Origin: Phycisphaerales bacterium UBA2402
Lineage (GTDB): Bacteria > Planctomycetota > Phycisphaerae > Phycisphaerales > UBA1924
Direction of reading: 5' to 3'
Length of the DNA: 22,821 nucleotides
NCBI GenBank assembly: GCA_002343715.1
Contig: DDSA01000094.1
Span: 812-23,632, forward strand
A model generated the notes under the pieces. It saw nothing but the letters and a program-made list of their open reading frames with translations, was not told where the DNA came from and searched no databases. A program made the position numbers and the translations under genes. Positions 5,356 through 14,117 of this stretch are shown here, in pieces. Numbering within the stretch: position 1 is the stretch's first letter; the number at the start of each line of letters is the position of its first letter.

Positions 5356-7593
5356 ATGAGCCGCACCTTTCCATCGCCGCCCAGCCGCGTCGCCGGAATG
5401 TTCGGGGCCGCGATGTGCGTGTTTGCCGTGTGCACCGCGTGCGCGGTGGCTCAATGCCGCGAATGGAACGTGAACGAGCACGACGGCGTGCCGGGCGTCG
5501 ATGGAACCGTCAACGACGTGCTGGTGTGGGACGCGGACGGCCCCGGCCCCGCCCCGCCCGCGCTGGTGGTCTCGGGCAACTTCGGCGTCGCCGGGACGGC
5601 GCGGGCCAAGAACATCGCGCTGTTCGACGACCGCGACTGGCACGCGATGGGCAGCGGCCTGACGCCGCTCGGGAACGGACATATCAACACGCTCTGCACG
5701 TACCGGGGGCAACTCTTCGCGGGGGGATCGTTCACCCGCGCGAACGGTGCCCCCTCCGACGGATTGGCGCGATGGGACGGCGTCGCCTGGCGGGCGGTGG
5801 CCAATCTCTGGCATTCAGACGGAGCCTATGTGTCGAGCATGCTGGAGTACGACGGACGCCTGATTGTGTCCGGACTTTTCAGCCAGATCGAAGGGTCGTT
5901 CGCGGGCGGAACGGCCGCATGGGACGGCGCCACGCTCTCGCCGCTGGGGATGGGCGGGCAAGGACACATGTGCGTCCACGAAGGGCGGCTCCATAAGACA
6001 ACAATTGGTTCGATTCCCGTCGTTGAGTGGAACGGTGAGCAGTGGATCCCCATGGGGACCCCGCTGGATGTCAACGCCGGCGCTTCGATCTGTTCCCATC
6101 TGGGCTCGCTCTTCGCCGCCTGCTTGGGGCACGTGCCGGGGAACACCGTGCCGCACGTCCGACGGTGGGACGGGGTGACGTGGCCGGTTGTCGCGGGGTG
6201 GGGACCGGCGGCGGCCGACATGCAGTCGTTCGACAACCAAATGTGGGCAGGACTTTCGTACTGCGGCCCAGCGTGCGGTGTGAGTGGTGCGCTGGGTCGA
6301 TGGCACGGTGCCGGCTGGGCTTCGAGCGAGCGCGTGAACGGCGCGATCCGCGCGATCACGAGATTCGGAGATCGGTGGGTACTGGGCGGGCCGTTCCAGG
6401 TCACGACGGATCGGACGAGGAAACTCTCCGGCATCGCCGTAACGGCCGACGACGGAGCCACGCTGGAACCGATCTCGCCCGGCCGCTTGGTTCGTCCCGT
6501 GCTGATCGCGGTCAACGATCGCGGCGACGTCGCTGTCGAATCCCGGGAGTACCTGTCCAACTACCCGGAACTCGGAAGGGTGCATCTGCGTGACGAGTCG
6601 GGCTGGCACGATTTGGGGCCGTTCCATGTCAGCGCTGGATCGAGCCTTATCTGGTATGAAGGTTCCTTGATCAGGAGCGGCCTTTCTCGCTGGGATGGTT
6701 CGGGGTGGACCGCGATGGCCAGCGGCACGGGCGTTTATGCCATCGCGGTGATCGACGGGGCGTTGCACGGCGCCCGCTCGGTGCAGAACGCACAGGGCAC
6801 CTGGCAGATTCATGTGGTTCGCTGGGACGGATCGAACTGGGTACTGATCGGCCAGAATTTTTCGGCGGCAATCAACGGGCTGGGCGTTTGGCAGGGCGAT
6901 CTGGTGGCCGTCGGCGCGTTCACCTCGGTCGGTGGCGTGCAGGCCCGCGGGCTGGCCCGGTGGGATGGCCAAGCCTGGCACGAGCTGGCCGGCGGAGCCG
7001 ATGGCATTGTGCATTGCGTTGCCGATCTCGGCGGCGATCTTGTAATCGGGGGCACGTTCAGTGCCGCGGGAGGCGTACCGGCGGCCGCCTTTGCGGTCTA
7101 CGACGGCGCCGTGTGGTCGGCCGCCGGTGAAGGGCTTGTCGGGGTCGGGAACGCAGCGCCGGCCGTCACGTCGATGTCCGTCGCTGACGGCGAACTCTTT
7201 GTGGCCGGTGCCTTCTCTCGGGCCGGGGGCCGGGCTGCCACGAATCTTGCGATCTGGAACGGCGACCGCTGGGAGACCGCCGACCTCGAACTCGCCCACC
7301 GCGATGGGTGGCTTGGGACCGCGATGCTCGCCGCGGGCGGTCAGACCGTCGCGGTTGCAGGGTCCTTCGATCGCGCCGGCGGCCGAACAGCCATGAACTT
7401 CGCTCGGCTCCGCTTGATTCGCCCGACTTGCCGCGGCGATTTCGATTGCTCGGGGGGCGTGGACGGACAAGACGTGGAGCAGTTTTTTCTCGCCTGGGAA
7501 GCCGGCAACGCCCGCGCCGACCTGAACGAAGACGGCGGCCTGGATAACGAAGACATCGGCGCATTCTTCGCGGCATGGGAATCGGGTTGCTGA
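5356..7593 (+). CDS. Secreted W-D-G repeat (propeller-like) protein with C-terminal dockerin
   Basis: 745 residues from the ATG at 5356; the frame stays open upstream only because it runs antisense to bfn. Residues 1-33 form a signal peptide (hydrophobic 14-32, cleavage near AVA-Q). Residues about 73-690 are built of repeats of about 46 residues, each with a VxGxFxxAGG strand and a xxWDGxxW strand. W/Y-(D/N/H)-G occurs at about residues 140, 189, 225, 271, 316, 446, 490, 536, 582 and 634, with degenerate copies near 90 and 364-417. This suggests one or two beta-propellers of kelch/Rax2-like type. Residues 692-745 are a dockerin-like module with two Ca loops (DFDCSGGVDGQD and DLNEDGGLDNED), ending in Gly-Cys. 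Probably displayed on or released from the cell surface; ligand unknown. Confidence 0.8.
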   Translation: MSRTFPSPPSRVAGMFGAAMCVFAVCTACAVAQCREWNVNEHDGVPGVDGTVNDVLVWDADGPGPAPPALVVSGNFGVAGTARAKNIALFDDRDWHAMGSGLTPLGNGHINTLCTYRGQLFAGGSFTRANGAPSDGLARWDGVAWRAVANLWHSDGAYVSSMLEYDGRLIVSGLFSQIEGSFAGGTAAWDGATLSPLGMGGQGHMCVHEGRLHKTTIGSIPVVEWNGEQWIPMGTPLDVNAGASICSHLGSLFAACLGHVPGNTVPHVRRWDGVTWPVVAGWGPAAADMQSFDNQMWAGLSYCGPACGVSGALGRWHGAGWASSERVNGAIRAITRFGDRWVLGGPFQVTTDRTRKLSGIAVTADDGATLEPISPGRLVRPVLIAVNDRGDVAVESREYLSNYPELGRVHLRDESGWHDLGPFHVSAGSSLIWYEGSLIRSGLSRWDGSGWTAMASGTGVYAIAVIDGALHGARSVQNAQGTWQIHVVRWDGSNWVLIGQNFSAAINGLGVWQGDLVAVGAFTSVGGVQARGLARWDGQAWHELAGGADGIVHCVADLGGDLVIGGTFSAAGGVPAAAFAVYDGAVWSAAGEGLVGVGNAAPAVTSMSVADGELFVAGAFSRAGGRAATNLAIWNGDRWETADLELAHRDGWLGTAMLAAGGQTVAVAGSFDRAGGRTAMNFARLRLIRPTCRGDFDCSGGVDGQDVEQFFLAWEAGNARADLNEDGGLDNEDIGAFFAAWESGC
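5572..7425 (+). repeat. Array of about 12 degenerate protein repeats (WDG repeats) within the secreted protein
   Basis: The coding sequence repeats at about 46 codons. The best copies are the last five (from about residue 440), which share VxGxFxxAGGxxAxxxAxWDGxxW. Early and middle copies are more diverged, and spacing contracts to about 35 residues in places. The DNA is not a tandem nucleotide repeat; similarity is visible only in protein. Confidence 0.6.
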
Positions 7594-7605
7594 TACTCCC
7601 TCTCG

Positions 7606-8544
7606 TCATGCCAGATTCGCAGCCACTATCGCCGTCCAGGACTCGGGCGACTCGCGATCGGCGTCGATCCACACCGCCCCCGGTGTGGTGCGCAAACGCC
7701 TGGCCCAGGTCCGCTGGTTCTTGGCGAAGCGGCGCGTCTCAATCTTGATTCGCTCAACGGCCTCATCGAGCGAGCACTCACCCCGGAAATGCGCGAAGAG
7801 TTGCTTGTACCCCAGCGCCTCGGCGGCCTGCGGCCCGATCCGGCCCGAGGTCCACAACGCACGGGCCTCGGCCTCGAGGCCGCGTTGCATCATGGCCCGC
7901 ACGCGGGCGTTGATGCGGCGGTTGATGGCCTCGGTCGGCCACTCGATGCCGATCAGCACCGGCCCGGCGTTCAACGACGGAGCGTCCCATTGCTTCTTGT
8001 GCGCGCTGATCGGCGCACCGGTCAGGCGGTGGACCTCGATGGCGCGGATCGTCCGGCGCAGGTCGTTGGGGTGCAGCCGCGCTGCGGTGACCGGGTCGAT
8101 GCGTTCCAACTCGACGCGAAGGGAGGCCGGGTCGCGGGCTTGCAGTTCCGCGCGCAGGGCCGGGTCCGCCCCTGGTCCATCGAACAGGCCGTCGAGCAGG
8201 GCCTTGATGTACAAGTGCGTGCCGCCCACCACCACAGGGAGCCGGCCACGGGCCTGTATATCGCCGATGGTGGTTTTGGCCGCGGCGAGCCAATCGCTGA
8301 CGGTGAAGCGATCGGCCGGGTCCGCTACGTCGATCAGGTGATGGGGCACGCCGCGGCGTTCTTCGGTCGTTGGCTTGGCGCTGCCGATGTCGAGGCCGCG
8401 GTACAAGAGCATGGAATCGGCGGAGACGACCTCGCCCCCCAGATGCAGGGCGACTTCGACGGCGAGGGCGGTCTTGCCGCCGGCGGTGGGGCCGATGATG
8501 ACGGGGTAGCGCTCGTGCACCGGGTGACGGTATCGCGGCGGCAC
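7606..8544 (-). CDS. miaA: tRNA dimethylallyltransferase MiaA
   Basis: 312 residues if started at the GTG at 8544, which has GAGGG 6 nt upstream; a second GTG at 8520 (VHERYPVIIG) is the alternative. MiaA transfers a dimethylallyl group to A37 of tRNAs reading UNN codons. Landmarks: IIGPTAGGKTAL P-loop (16-27), SADSMLLYRGLDIGSAKPT (catalytic-type Asp43 and the DIGxAKP motif), GVPHHLIDV, VVGGTHLYIKALLDGL, NDLRRTIRAIEVHRLTG, and the C-terminal RRFAKNQRTWARR. All are standard for the family (usually about 300 residues). It follows the ATPase gene by 44 nt on the same strand, so is probably the last gene of that operon. It converges with the repeat-protein gene 12 nt away; no terminator is seen in that gap. 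Confidence 0.93.
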   Translation of the reverse strand: MPPRYRHPVHERYPVIIGPTAGGKTALAVEVALHLGGEVVSADSMLLYRGLDIGSAKPTTEERRGVPHHLIDVADPADRFTVSDWLAAAKTTIGDIQARGRLPVVVGGTHLYIKALLDGLFDGPGADPALRAELQARDPASLRVELERIDPVTAARLHPNDLRRTIRAIEVHRLTGAPISAHKKQWDAPSLNAGPVLIGIEWPTEAINRRINARVRAMMQRGLEAEARALWTSGRIGPQAAEALGYKQLFAHFRGECSLDEAVERIKIETRRFAKNQRTWARRLRTTPGAVWIDADRESPESWTAIVAANLA

Positions 8545-8588
8545 GCACGACCCTCGGACGATCAAGACGCGGGAGCGAGCGGTTGCCG

Positions 8589-10001
8589 TCAGCCGTTCCC
8601 GGTGTCGTAACTCACCCGACCATGCCGCGTGGCTCGGCTGACGAGGTCGCACGCCCAAAGCCCGGCGAGGACGAACTCGGCGCAACTGGCCCGAACCGCG
8701 GGGTCCGAGGCGGCGTTCATCTCGAAGGCCTTGTCCCAGACCGCGGGCACGCGCTTCACGATGCGTTCGTAGTGCGCGCTGGGGAGCATGTCGCCAACCT
8801 CGATCTTGACGCCCTTGGCGAAGGCGTCGGAGATCTCGGCCAGACCGTGCTTATCCACGTACTCCTCGAAGACGACCTTTACGGCGGCGCCGAGGATTGA
8901 ATCGAGTACCTGGGCCTCGCTCATCTGGTGCGCGCCCATCATGTCGAGTTCGAGTTTGCCGACGGCGGAGGCGTGAAAGTGGGCCAGGTCGCTGATGCGG
9001 GCGACGGCGGGCCGCTCTCCCAGCCGCACCGCGCGCCGGCGGGCGCTGGCGATCATGGTGCGGTAGTTGGCCATCGAGAACCGGGCGCTGACCCCGCTGG
9101 CCTGATCGACGTAGCGGCTTTTGCGGGCCTCGATCGAGAGTTGCTCGGCCACTTCCTTCATGAAGCGGGGGACGAGCACCGGCCAGTCGCCGCCGGTCTC
9201 GGCCCCGCTCTGCTCCTCCATGATGCGGATGCCCAGGTCGCGGGAGCGCGGGTAGTGCGTGGCGATGGTGCTGCCGATGCGGTCCTTGAGTTGCGGGATG
9301 ACCTTGCCGGACCGGTTGTAGGTGGTGGGGTTGGCGCTGAAGAGGACCATCACGTCCACCTCGAACCGGACGGGAAAGCCGCGGATCTGCACATCGCGTT
9401 CTTCGAGGATGTTGAACAGCCCCACCTGCACGAGGTCGTCGAGGTCGGGCAGTTCGTTCATGGCGAAGATGCCCCGGTGCATCCGGGGGATGAGGCCCAG
9501 GTGCAAGGCCTCCTCCGCTCCCATGCTGGTCCCGGAGAGGAGCCTGGCGGGGTCGATCTCGCCGATGATGTCGGCGAACTTGGTCCCCGGGGCGAGGCGC
9601 TCGGCGTACCGCTCCTCGCGGGGCCACCAGGCGATGGGCGAGCGTTCACCGTGCTCGGTGAGGAAGGCTCTTCCGCGCGAGGTGATGGGACGCATCGGAT
9701 CTTCACGGATCGGTGAGCCGGGGATGTCGAGGTACGGCAGTTCGGGGTCGAGGAACCGCACGAGGAGGCGCATCAGGCGGCTCTTGGCCTGTCCCTTCTC
9801 ACCCAGGAAGAGCAAGTCGTGCCCCGCGAGGATCGCGTTGACGATCTCGGGCTCGACGGTGTCCTCGTACCCCACGACGCCGGGGAAGAGTTCATCGCCG
9901 CGGCGCAGCGCGGCGATGAGATTATCGCGCAGTTCGGCCTTGACGGACCGGCTCTTCCAGCCGGAGTCCACAAGTTGAGCGAGGGTCGCGGGTCGTGCCA
10001 T
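8589..10001 (-). CDS. MoxR/ChlI-type AAA+ ATPase (magnesium-chelatase-like)
   Basis: 470 residues. AAA+ landmarks: N-terminal [20 protein letters not shown], Walker A GEKGQAKS (67-74), an insert with [16 protein letters not shown] and [16 protein letters not shown], Walker B-type [13 protein letters not shown] (Glu183), the helix-2-type insert [17 protein letters not shown], sensor 1 [12 protein letters not shown] (Asn224) and an arginine-finger stretch LKDRIGS (Arg241). A helical C-terminal half contains [15 protein letters not shown]. It belongs with the ChlI-like ATPases resembling mycobacterial Rv0958, which normally work with a VWA-domain partner in the next gene. No VWA gene is adjacent here. 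Starts at ATG 10001 without a clear Shine-Dalgarno, 41 nt after the DUF748 stop. A remodelling or chaperone-like role is inferred from the family. Confidence 0.82.
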   Translation of the reverse strand: MARPATLAQLVDSGWKSRSVKAELRDNLIAALRRGDELFPGVVGYEDTVEPEIVNAILAGHDLLFLGEKGQAKSRLMRLLVRFLDPELPYLDIPGSPIREDPMRPITSRGRAFLTEHGERSPIAWWPREERYAERLAPGTKFADIIGEIDPARLLSGTSMGAEEALHLGLIPRMHRGIFAMNELPDLDDLVQVGLFNILEERDVQIRGFPVRFEVDVMVLFSANPTTYNRSGKVIPQLKDRIGSTIATHYPRSRDLGIRIMEEQSGAETGGDWPVLVPRFMKEVAEQLSIEARKSRYVDQASGVSARFSMANYRTMIASARRRAVRLGERPAVARISDLAHFHASAVGKLELDMMGAHQMSEAQVLDSILGAAVKVVFEEYVDKHGLAEISDAFAKGVKIEVGDMLPSAHYERIVKRVPAVWDKAFEMNAASDPAVRASCAEFVLAGLWACDLVSRATRHGRVSYDTGNG

Positions 10002-10042
10002 TTGTGCTTTGGATTCGGCAGGTATCGTGTTCAGATTCGCTC

Positions 10043-13000
10043 TTATTGGCGCAGGCGCAAGTCGGCGCGAGGCGATGTGGCCCCGACCGTCTCTTCGGCG
10101 TCTGTAACTACCGTGACTCGGTCGGGAGTGAGAACGTGATCCTTCAGGAAGACGTCGCGCACCGCCCCGGCCCGGTTGACCGCGAGATCGGCCAGTTGCC
10201 GCGGGTCGGGCGTGACGCTGACGAGCAGCGCACTCTCCATCTCAGCGAGCGGGACGGGCGGGGCTTCTCCGGCGCGGAGTTTCGGGACCGCCTCGCCCCG
10301 CGACTCGTGGTACAAGGCCATCACGCCCCGGAGGTACTGCTCGTCGGACATCTGCTCGCCGCCCGCTCTGGCCATCGCTTGAGACCGAAGCGCCGACTTT
10401 CGCAGCGCGGGGAGGTCCTCGGCCTCGCTGATGCGTCCGATGATGTCGAGTTTCAACGAGGGTCGTTCCGAGAGCCCGCGAGCGAGCGTGTCGAGTTTCG
10501 TGAGCGAGGCGGGAGGCATGGTCGCGGTCCCGGGATCGAAGTCGATGAAGGAGAGGTCTTCTCCCTCTCCGGCACCCAGGAGTGAGCCGAGGATCTGGAA
10601 AGGCGCGGTGGCGGCCTTCACGATCAGGTTGAGGAACGCCTGCCAGACCAGGCCGCCGATCGAGAACCCGGGTTCCTCGATATTCCCTGAGAGCGGGATC
10701 GTTCCCTTGACGTGATTGTTTGAATCCTTGAGCAGAGCGAGACCCAGTTCGATGGGCACCGAAGGCGCCTCGGGCGAGTTGGTCGCCGCGCCCAGATCCA
10801 GCGACGAGAGGTTGAAATCGAGCGTGCCCTTCAGTTGACCATCCTCGATCCTGATGGGCAAGGTCGCGGCGGCGCGACCCTCATCGATGAAATACCCGAC
10901 ATACCGGCCCGACACGGGGTCGAAGGGCTTGAGCGGCACCGAGGACACCTCTGCCTTGATGTCGGCAAAGGGCTTTGGTCGGAACAGATCAATCTTCCCC
11001 GTCAGACGGACCTGCCCGGATTCGTGGGTGCGCAGCGAGGCGTTCAGGTCCGCGAGGCTCGCGCCGTCGTTGGCGAGGTTGGCGATCTCGAAGCGCCCGT
11101 CCCGACCGGTCAGCACCAGCGGCGGAGACGAAGTCTCATCGCGGATTTCGTATGATGCATCGGTGACGAGCACGCGTCCGAGGTTGAACCCGAACGGGAC
11201 CATCTCCCGAAGGCGCACCAGCACCGCCTGCTTCAGTACACCCTTCGTGTCGGCGCTCCTGGGCGGGGGCAGGAGCGCCGCGTTCACCGAAAACATCGGT
11301 CGCTCCAGCGTCACATCCGTCGCGGCGACCTTGTTCTCCCCCGTGCTCAGCATCAGCGACTGCGCGGCGAAAGCGTCCATCCGCGCCTGCAAGGCGCCGC
11401 GGTTGCGGGACTCCAGTTCCAGTTTCCTCGCGCTCGCATCGCCCGCGAAGCGCAGGTCGGGAGAGTCGCTTGTCAGACCCGAAGCCGCGGCTTCACCCTT
11501 GACTGTTGCCGAAGCCAGCCGGACACTCGCCGGGTCCTCCGGGATCGCGGTCGCGGCCACGCCGCTCAGGTTGAGTTCACCCGTCCAGGATGCGCTCTGC
11601 ACGCCCGCGGCATCGACACGGGCCTGCGAGTCTCCGGTGATGGACAAACTTTCGATCGTCGCCTCGCCTTCGATCGTGCCGCTGATCGTCGCCGCGACCG
11701 CTGCGAGATTCGCGGCGCCGGACCAGGCGAGCGCATGAACCCCTTCGTTCAGCGGCGCTTCGGCCCGCCCGTCGAGCGACAGCATGGCGATGGAAACGCG
11801 GGACTTGTTCGCGCCGCTGGTACGCACGGCCACATCTCCTGCCCGGAGCACGCCCTTCCACGCCGCCGCGGCGGGGGTGCCTGTCAGCGCCGCCTCGCCC
11901 GAGACGGCGAGCGTGGCCATCGAAGCGGTGGAGGGGGACTCACCTTCGATCGACGCATCGAGGCCTGTCACGCCGGACAGCCCATTCCATGCGGCATCGG
12001 TGATGGTGCCGTCGGCGATCGCCGCACGAGCCGAGCCTTCGAGAGAGACCGCCGCGGCCTTTAATTCAGCCGCGGTGTCCGTGCGAGACTTCGCGTCGAG
12101 GGAATCGGCGTTGAGTTTGCCTTTCCATGCGAACGAAAAGCCGCCGGACTCGTCGAACACCGCCCCCGCTTCGTCGCTGTTGATCTTCGCACCCCCCAGC
12201 ACCGCCCGCGCCAGACCCGGGGAGTCGAAGGACATGGCCGCGGAATCGATCTCGCCTTTCCATGAGGCCGAGCGGATCGACCGTCCCGTTCCCTGCACGA
12301 CGGCGTCACCCCGGAGAGACAACCGCTCGGCGAGCGTAACCGGTGCGCCGTTTGAGGCGTCGTTCACCCGCAGGGAGGTCAGGTGCAGTTCGCCCGACCA
12401 CGAGGCCGTGGAGGGTTGTCCGTCGATGATCTGCGCCTTCGCATCTCCGCCGAGCGACACCACGGCACCGGCCAATCTCACGGGTGGAAGTTCTGCGCTG
12501 AAAGTTTCAGGCAGGTAGGGTCCCAGGAAGGCGAGATCGACGTGCTCGAGCGTGGCGTTCAACTCTGCCGCGCCCTCCATGGGGAGGATGATCCCTTTGA
12601 CCGCGGCCTTGCCCGCATCACCGAGCGTGGCGGTGAGCTGGAGCGGTGTGCGGAACTTGTCCGTTGAAGCGACAGGGCCGAGCACGCCGCTCACCGAGGA
12701 GGCGCGAAACTCGACGGGCGCACGGGCCGCCCGATCCGTCCAATCGGCCGCGGCATCACGGAGGTCGATGCGATTGACGGCGACCTCCCACCCGCCGGCG
12801 AGATCCTCGATGAGTTGCAGGATCGCCTCGTTGAGTTGCTGCACCGGATAGCGGATGGTCTGCAGGTCCGGCCGTTCCGCGCGCCGGCCCGCACCGGACA
12901 CAGGGGCGGACAGGATGGTCTCAAGGTTGAGCACACCGCCCGCATCACGACGAACGTGCGCTGCGGGCTGATCGAGCGTGATGGTCTGGATGTGAAGCGT

Positions 13001-13936
13001 GCGGGCATCGGCATCGAGCCGGGCATCGGCGAGTTCGATGCCGGTTGCCTCGACGAGCGCGCCGTCCGGTTGCACGACCCGGAGGCCGTGGACCGCGGCC
13101 CGGGTCAAGGTGGCGGCGGCGGTCCGGGGAATGCGTGCGGGCGCGAAGTCGTAATCGAGAGAGGCCGTGAGAGTGCCGCCGGTGATGCGCGCTGGGGAGT
13201 AGCGGAGCGTATAGGGGACGAACCGGGGCAGTCTCCATTTCTCAATGGAGATGCGACCCGTGCTGGACAGCGGATCGACCGAGAAGGTGCCGGTCCAGCG
13301 CACGGTTTCGCCCGAGGGTGATCGCGCGGTCAGGGTCTGGGGGTTCTTGTGTTGCGGCTCGGTGTCGAGGTTCTCGACCGTGAAATCCGCGTGCTCGAAG
13401 AGAGCGGAAAACTTTTCGGGTGTGGACAGATCGGTGAACGATGCCGCTGCATTCACGATGCGAAGTTCTCGGATGACGATGCGCGGGATATGCTCCGCGG
13501 GGGTCGATGGTTTCGCCCCGGTATCCCGCTTCACAAGTTTCATGAGATTCAGACCTCCCTGCCCGTCGATCTCGACGGCAAGGCTCGGGGCATAGGTGCG
13601 GGCGTGGTCGAACCTCCAGCCGCCCTTGAACAGGCTCGCCCACGCCTCGAAGTCGCCGTCGAAACGATCGAAGGTCAGAACCGGCCTGGCCGCCGCGTCT
13701 TCAAGTCGGACTGTGCGGAGCGTGAGGGCCAGGCCGAAGGGGTCGCAGCGGACCCGCTCCACGGACAGGCGTCCGTTGAGGTGCTTGTTCAGGTGCGGCA
13801 CGATGATGTGCCGGATGAGCAGCGGCACGCCGACGCAGCCGATGATGGTCCAGGTCAGAAGTGCAATGCTGAGCCACTTGATGAACGTGCGAACACGTTC
13901 GGCGCGGCTTCGAGTCGGGGTGGGTGATTCGATCAC
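10043..13936 (-). CDS. Very large DUF748 / AsmA-like envelope protein with internal W-x-G repeats
   Basis: 1297 residues from a GTG at 13936; the frame is open to 14101 but lacks family character before [10 protein letters not shown]. One TM helix at about residues 19-45 anchors it in the inner membrane, with the rest outside. Residues 46-490 are AsmA/TamB-like strands ([32 protein letters not shown]). Residues about 498-836 hold seven 43-46-residue repeats. The C-terminal part carries the DUF748 signature: [57 protein letters not shown] and an [20 protein letters not shown] tail resembling an OmpA-like end. AsmA-like proteins form long beta grooves that move lipids between membranes; that role is inference here. 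First gene of a likely operon with the ATPase and miaA. Confidence 0.8.
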   Translation of the reverse strand: MIESPTPTRSRAERVRTFIKWLSIALLTWTIIGCVGVPLLIRHIIVPHLNKHLNGRLSVERVRCDPFGLALTLRTVRLEDAAARPVLTFDRFDGDFEAWASLFKGGWRFDHARTYAPSLAVEIDGQGGLNLMKLVKRDTGAKPSTPAEHIPRIVIRELRIVNAAASFTDLSTPEKFSALFEHADFTVENLDTEPQHKNPQTLTARSPSGETVRWTGTFSVDPLSSTGRISIEKWRLPRFVPYTLRYSPARITGGTLTASLDYDFAPARIPRTAAATLTRAAVHGLRVVQPDGALVEATGIELADARLDADARTLHIQTITLDQPAAHVRRDAGGVLNLETILSAPVSGAGRRAERPDLQTIRYPVQQLNEAILQLIEDLAGGWEVAVNRIDLRDAAADWTDRAARAPVEFRASSVSGVLGPVASTDKFRTPLQLTATLGDAGKAAVKGIILPMEGAAELNATLEHVDLAFLGPYLPETFSAELPPVRLAGAVVSLGGDAKAQIIDGQPSTASWSGELHLTSLRVNDASNGAPVTLAERLSLRGDAVVQGTGRSIRSASWKGEIDSAAMSFDSPGLARAVLGGAKINSDEAGAVFDESGGFSFAWKGKLNADSLDAKSRTDTAAELKAAAVSLEGSARAAIADGTITDAAWNGLSGVTGLDASIEGESPSTASMATLAVSGEAALTGTPAAAAWKGVLRAGDVAVRTSGANKSRVSIAMLSLDGRAEAPLNEGVHALAWSGAANLAAVAATISGTIEGEATIESLSITGDSQARVDAAGVQSASWTGELNLSGVAATAIPEDPASVRLASATVKGEAAASGLTSDSPDLRFAGDASARKLELESRNRGALQARMDAFAAQSLMLSTGENKVAATDVTLERPMFSVNAALLPPPRSADTKGVLKQAVLVRLREMVPFGFNLGRVLVTDASYEIRDETSSPPLVLTGRDGRFEIANLANDGASLADLNASLRTHESGQVRLTGKIDLFRPKPFADIKAEVSSVPLKPFDPVSGRYVGYFIDEGRAAATLPIRIEDGQLKGTLDFNLSSLDLGAATNSPEAPSVPIELGLALLKDSNNHVKGTIPLSGNIEEPGFSIGGLVWQAFLNLIVKAATAPFQILGSLLGAGEGEDLSFIDFDPGTATMPPASLTKLDTLARGLSERPSLKLDIIGRISEAEDLPALRKSALRSQAMARAGGEQMSDEQYLRGVMALYHESRGEAVPKLRAGEAPPVPLAEMESALLVSVTPDPRQLADLAVNRAGAVRDVFLKDHVLTPDRVTVVTDAEETVGATSPRADLRLRQ
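11429..12445 (-). repeat. Seven protein repeats (W-x-G units of about 45 residues) in the DUF748 protein
   Basis: Tryptophans in a W-(S/K/N/T)-G context fall at residues 513, 559, 604, 650, 693, 738 and 784 (numbered from the GTG at 13936), i.e. every 46, 45, 46, 43, 45 and 46 residues. Each unit reads roughly xxGxxAxW-x-GxLxxxxxxxxx followed by a LxLxGxA strand. An eighth, W-less copy ([10 protein letters not shown]) may follow. The regular pitch points to duplication of a beta-strand unit. Confidence 0.65.
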
Positions 13937-13944
13937 GATGGCGG

Positions 13945-13950
13945 ATCGTA
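13945..13950 (-). promoter_or_regulatory. Putative -10 element (TACGAT) upstream of the DUF748 gene
   Basis: The minus strand reads TACGAT, 8 nt, then the GTG at 13936. It fits TANNNT and there is no ribosome-binding site, as at several other first genes in the window. It also gives slight support to the GTG start choice. Confidence 0.3.
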
Positions 13951-14040
13951 CTACCGCTTCAATCGTGAGCGGCAGAACATGATCGCGGTGGGCACTGTTG
14001 TAACCCCCGCCGCGGGCCCGGGGACTCCCGTGGATTTCGC

Positions 14041-14080
14041 CGCCGCGGGGCACACGCCCCGCGGCGAAGTGTTTTGTGCG
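14041..14080 (+). promoter_or_regulatory. GC-rich hairpin followed by the 14-mer RAGTGTTTTGTRCG, copy 1
   Basis: CGCCGCGGGGC (14041-14051) pairs perfectly with GCCCCGCGGCG (14056-14066) around a 4-nt ACAC loop. AAGTGTTTTGTGCG (14067-14080) follows at once. The element ends 37 nt before the polyferredoxin ATG, inside the 181-nt divergent region. The layout resembles an intrinsic terminator with an interrupted T-tract, but no plus-strand gene ends before it. A second, similarly built copy lies at 16193-16260. Confidence 0.45.
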
Positions 14081-14105
14081 GGGGAGAATACCGGCAGGCA
14101 CCCGC

Positions 14106-14111
14106 TACGCT
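14106..14111 (+). promoter_or_regulatory. Putative -10 element (TACGCT) for a leaderless polyferredoxin mRNA
   Basis: TACGCT (TANNNT) ends 6 nt before the ATG at 14118, with ACCCGC between and no Shine-Dalgarno. Weak alone; the spacing matches that at 391-396 and 22678-22683. Confidence 0.3.
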
Positions 14112-14117
14112 ACCCGC

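Noticed and set aside
5815..7470. 551-codon minus-strand open frame opposite the secreted repeat protein
   Set aside because: The sense frame has a signal peptide, regular WDG repeats and a dockerin. The antisense frame is Arg/Pro/Gly-rich without motifs.
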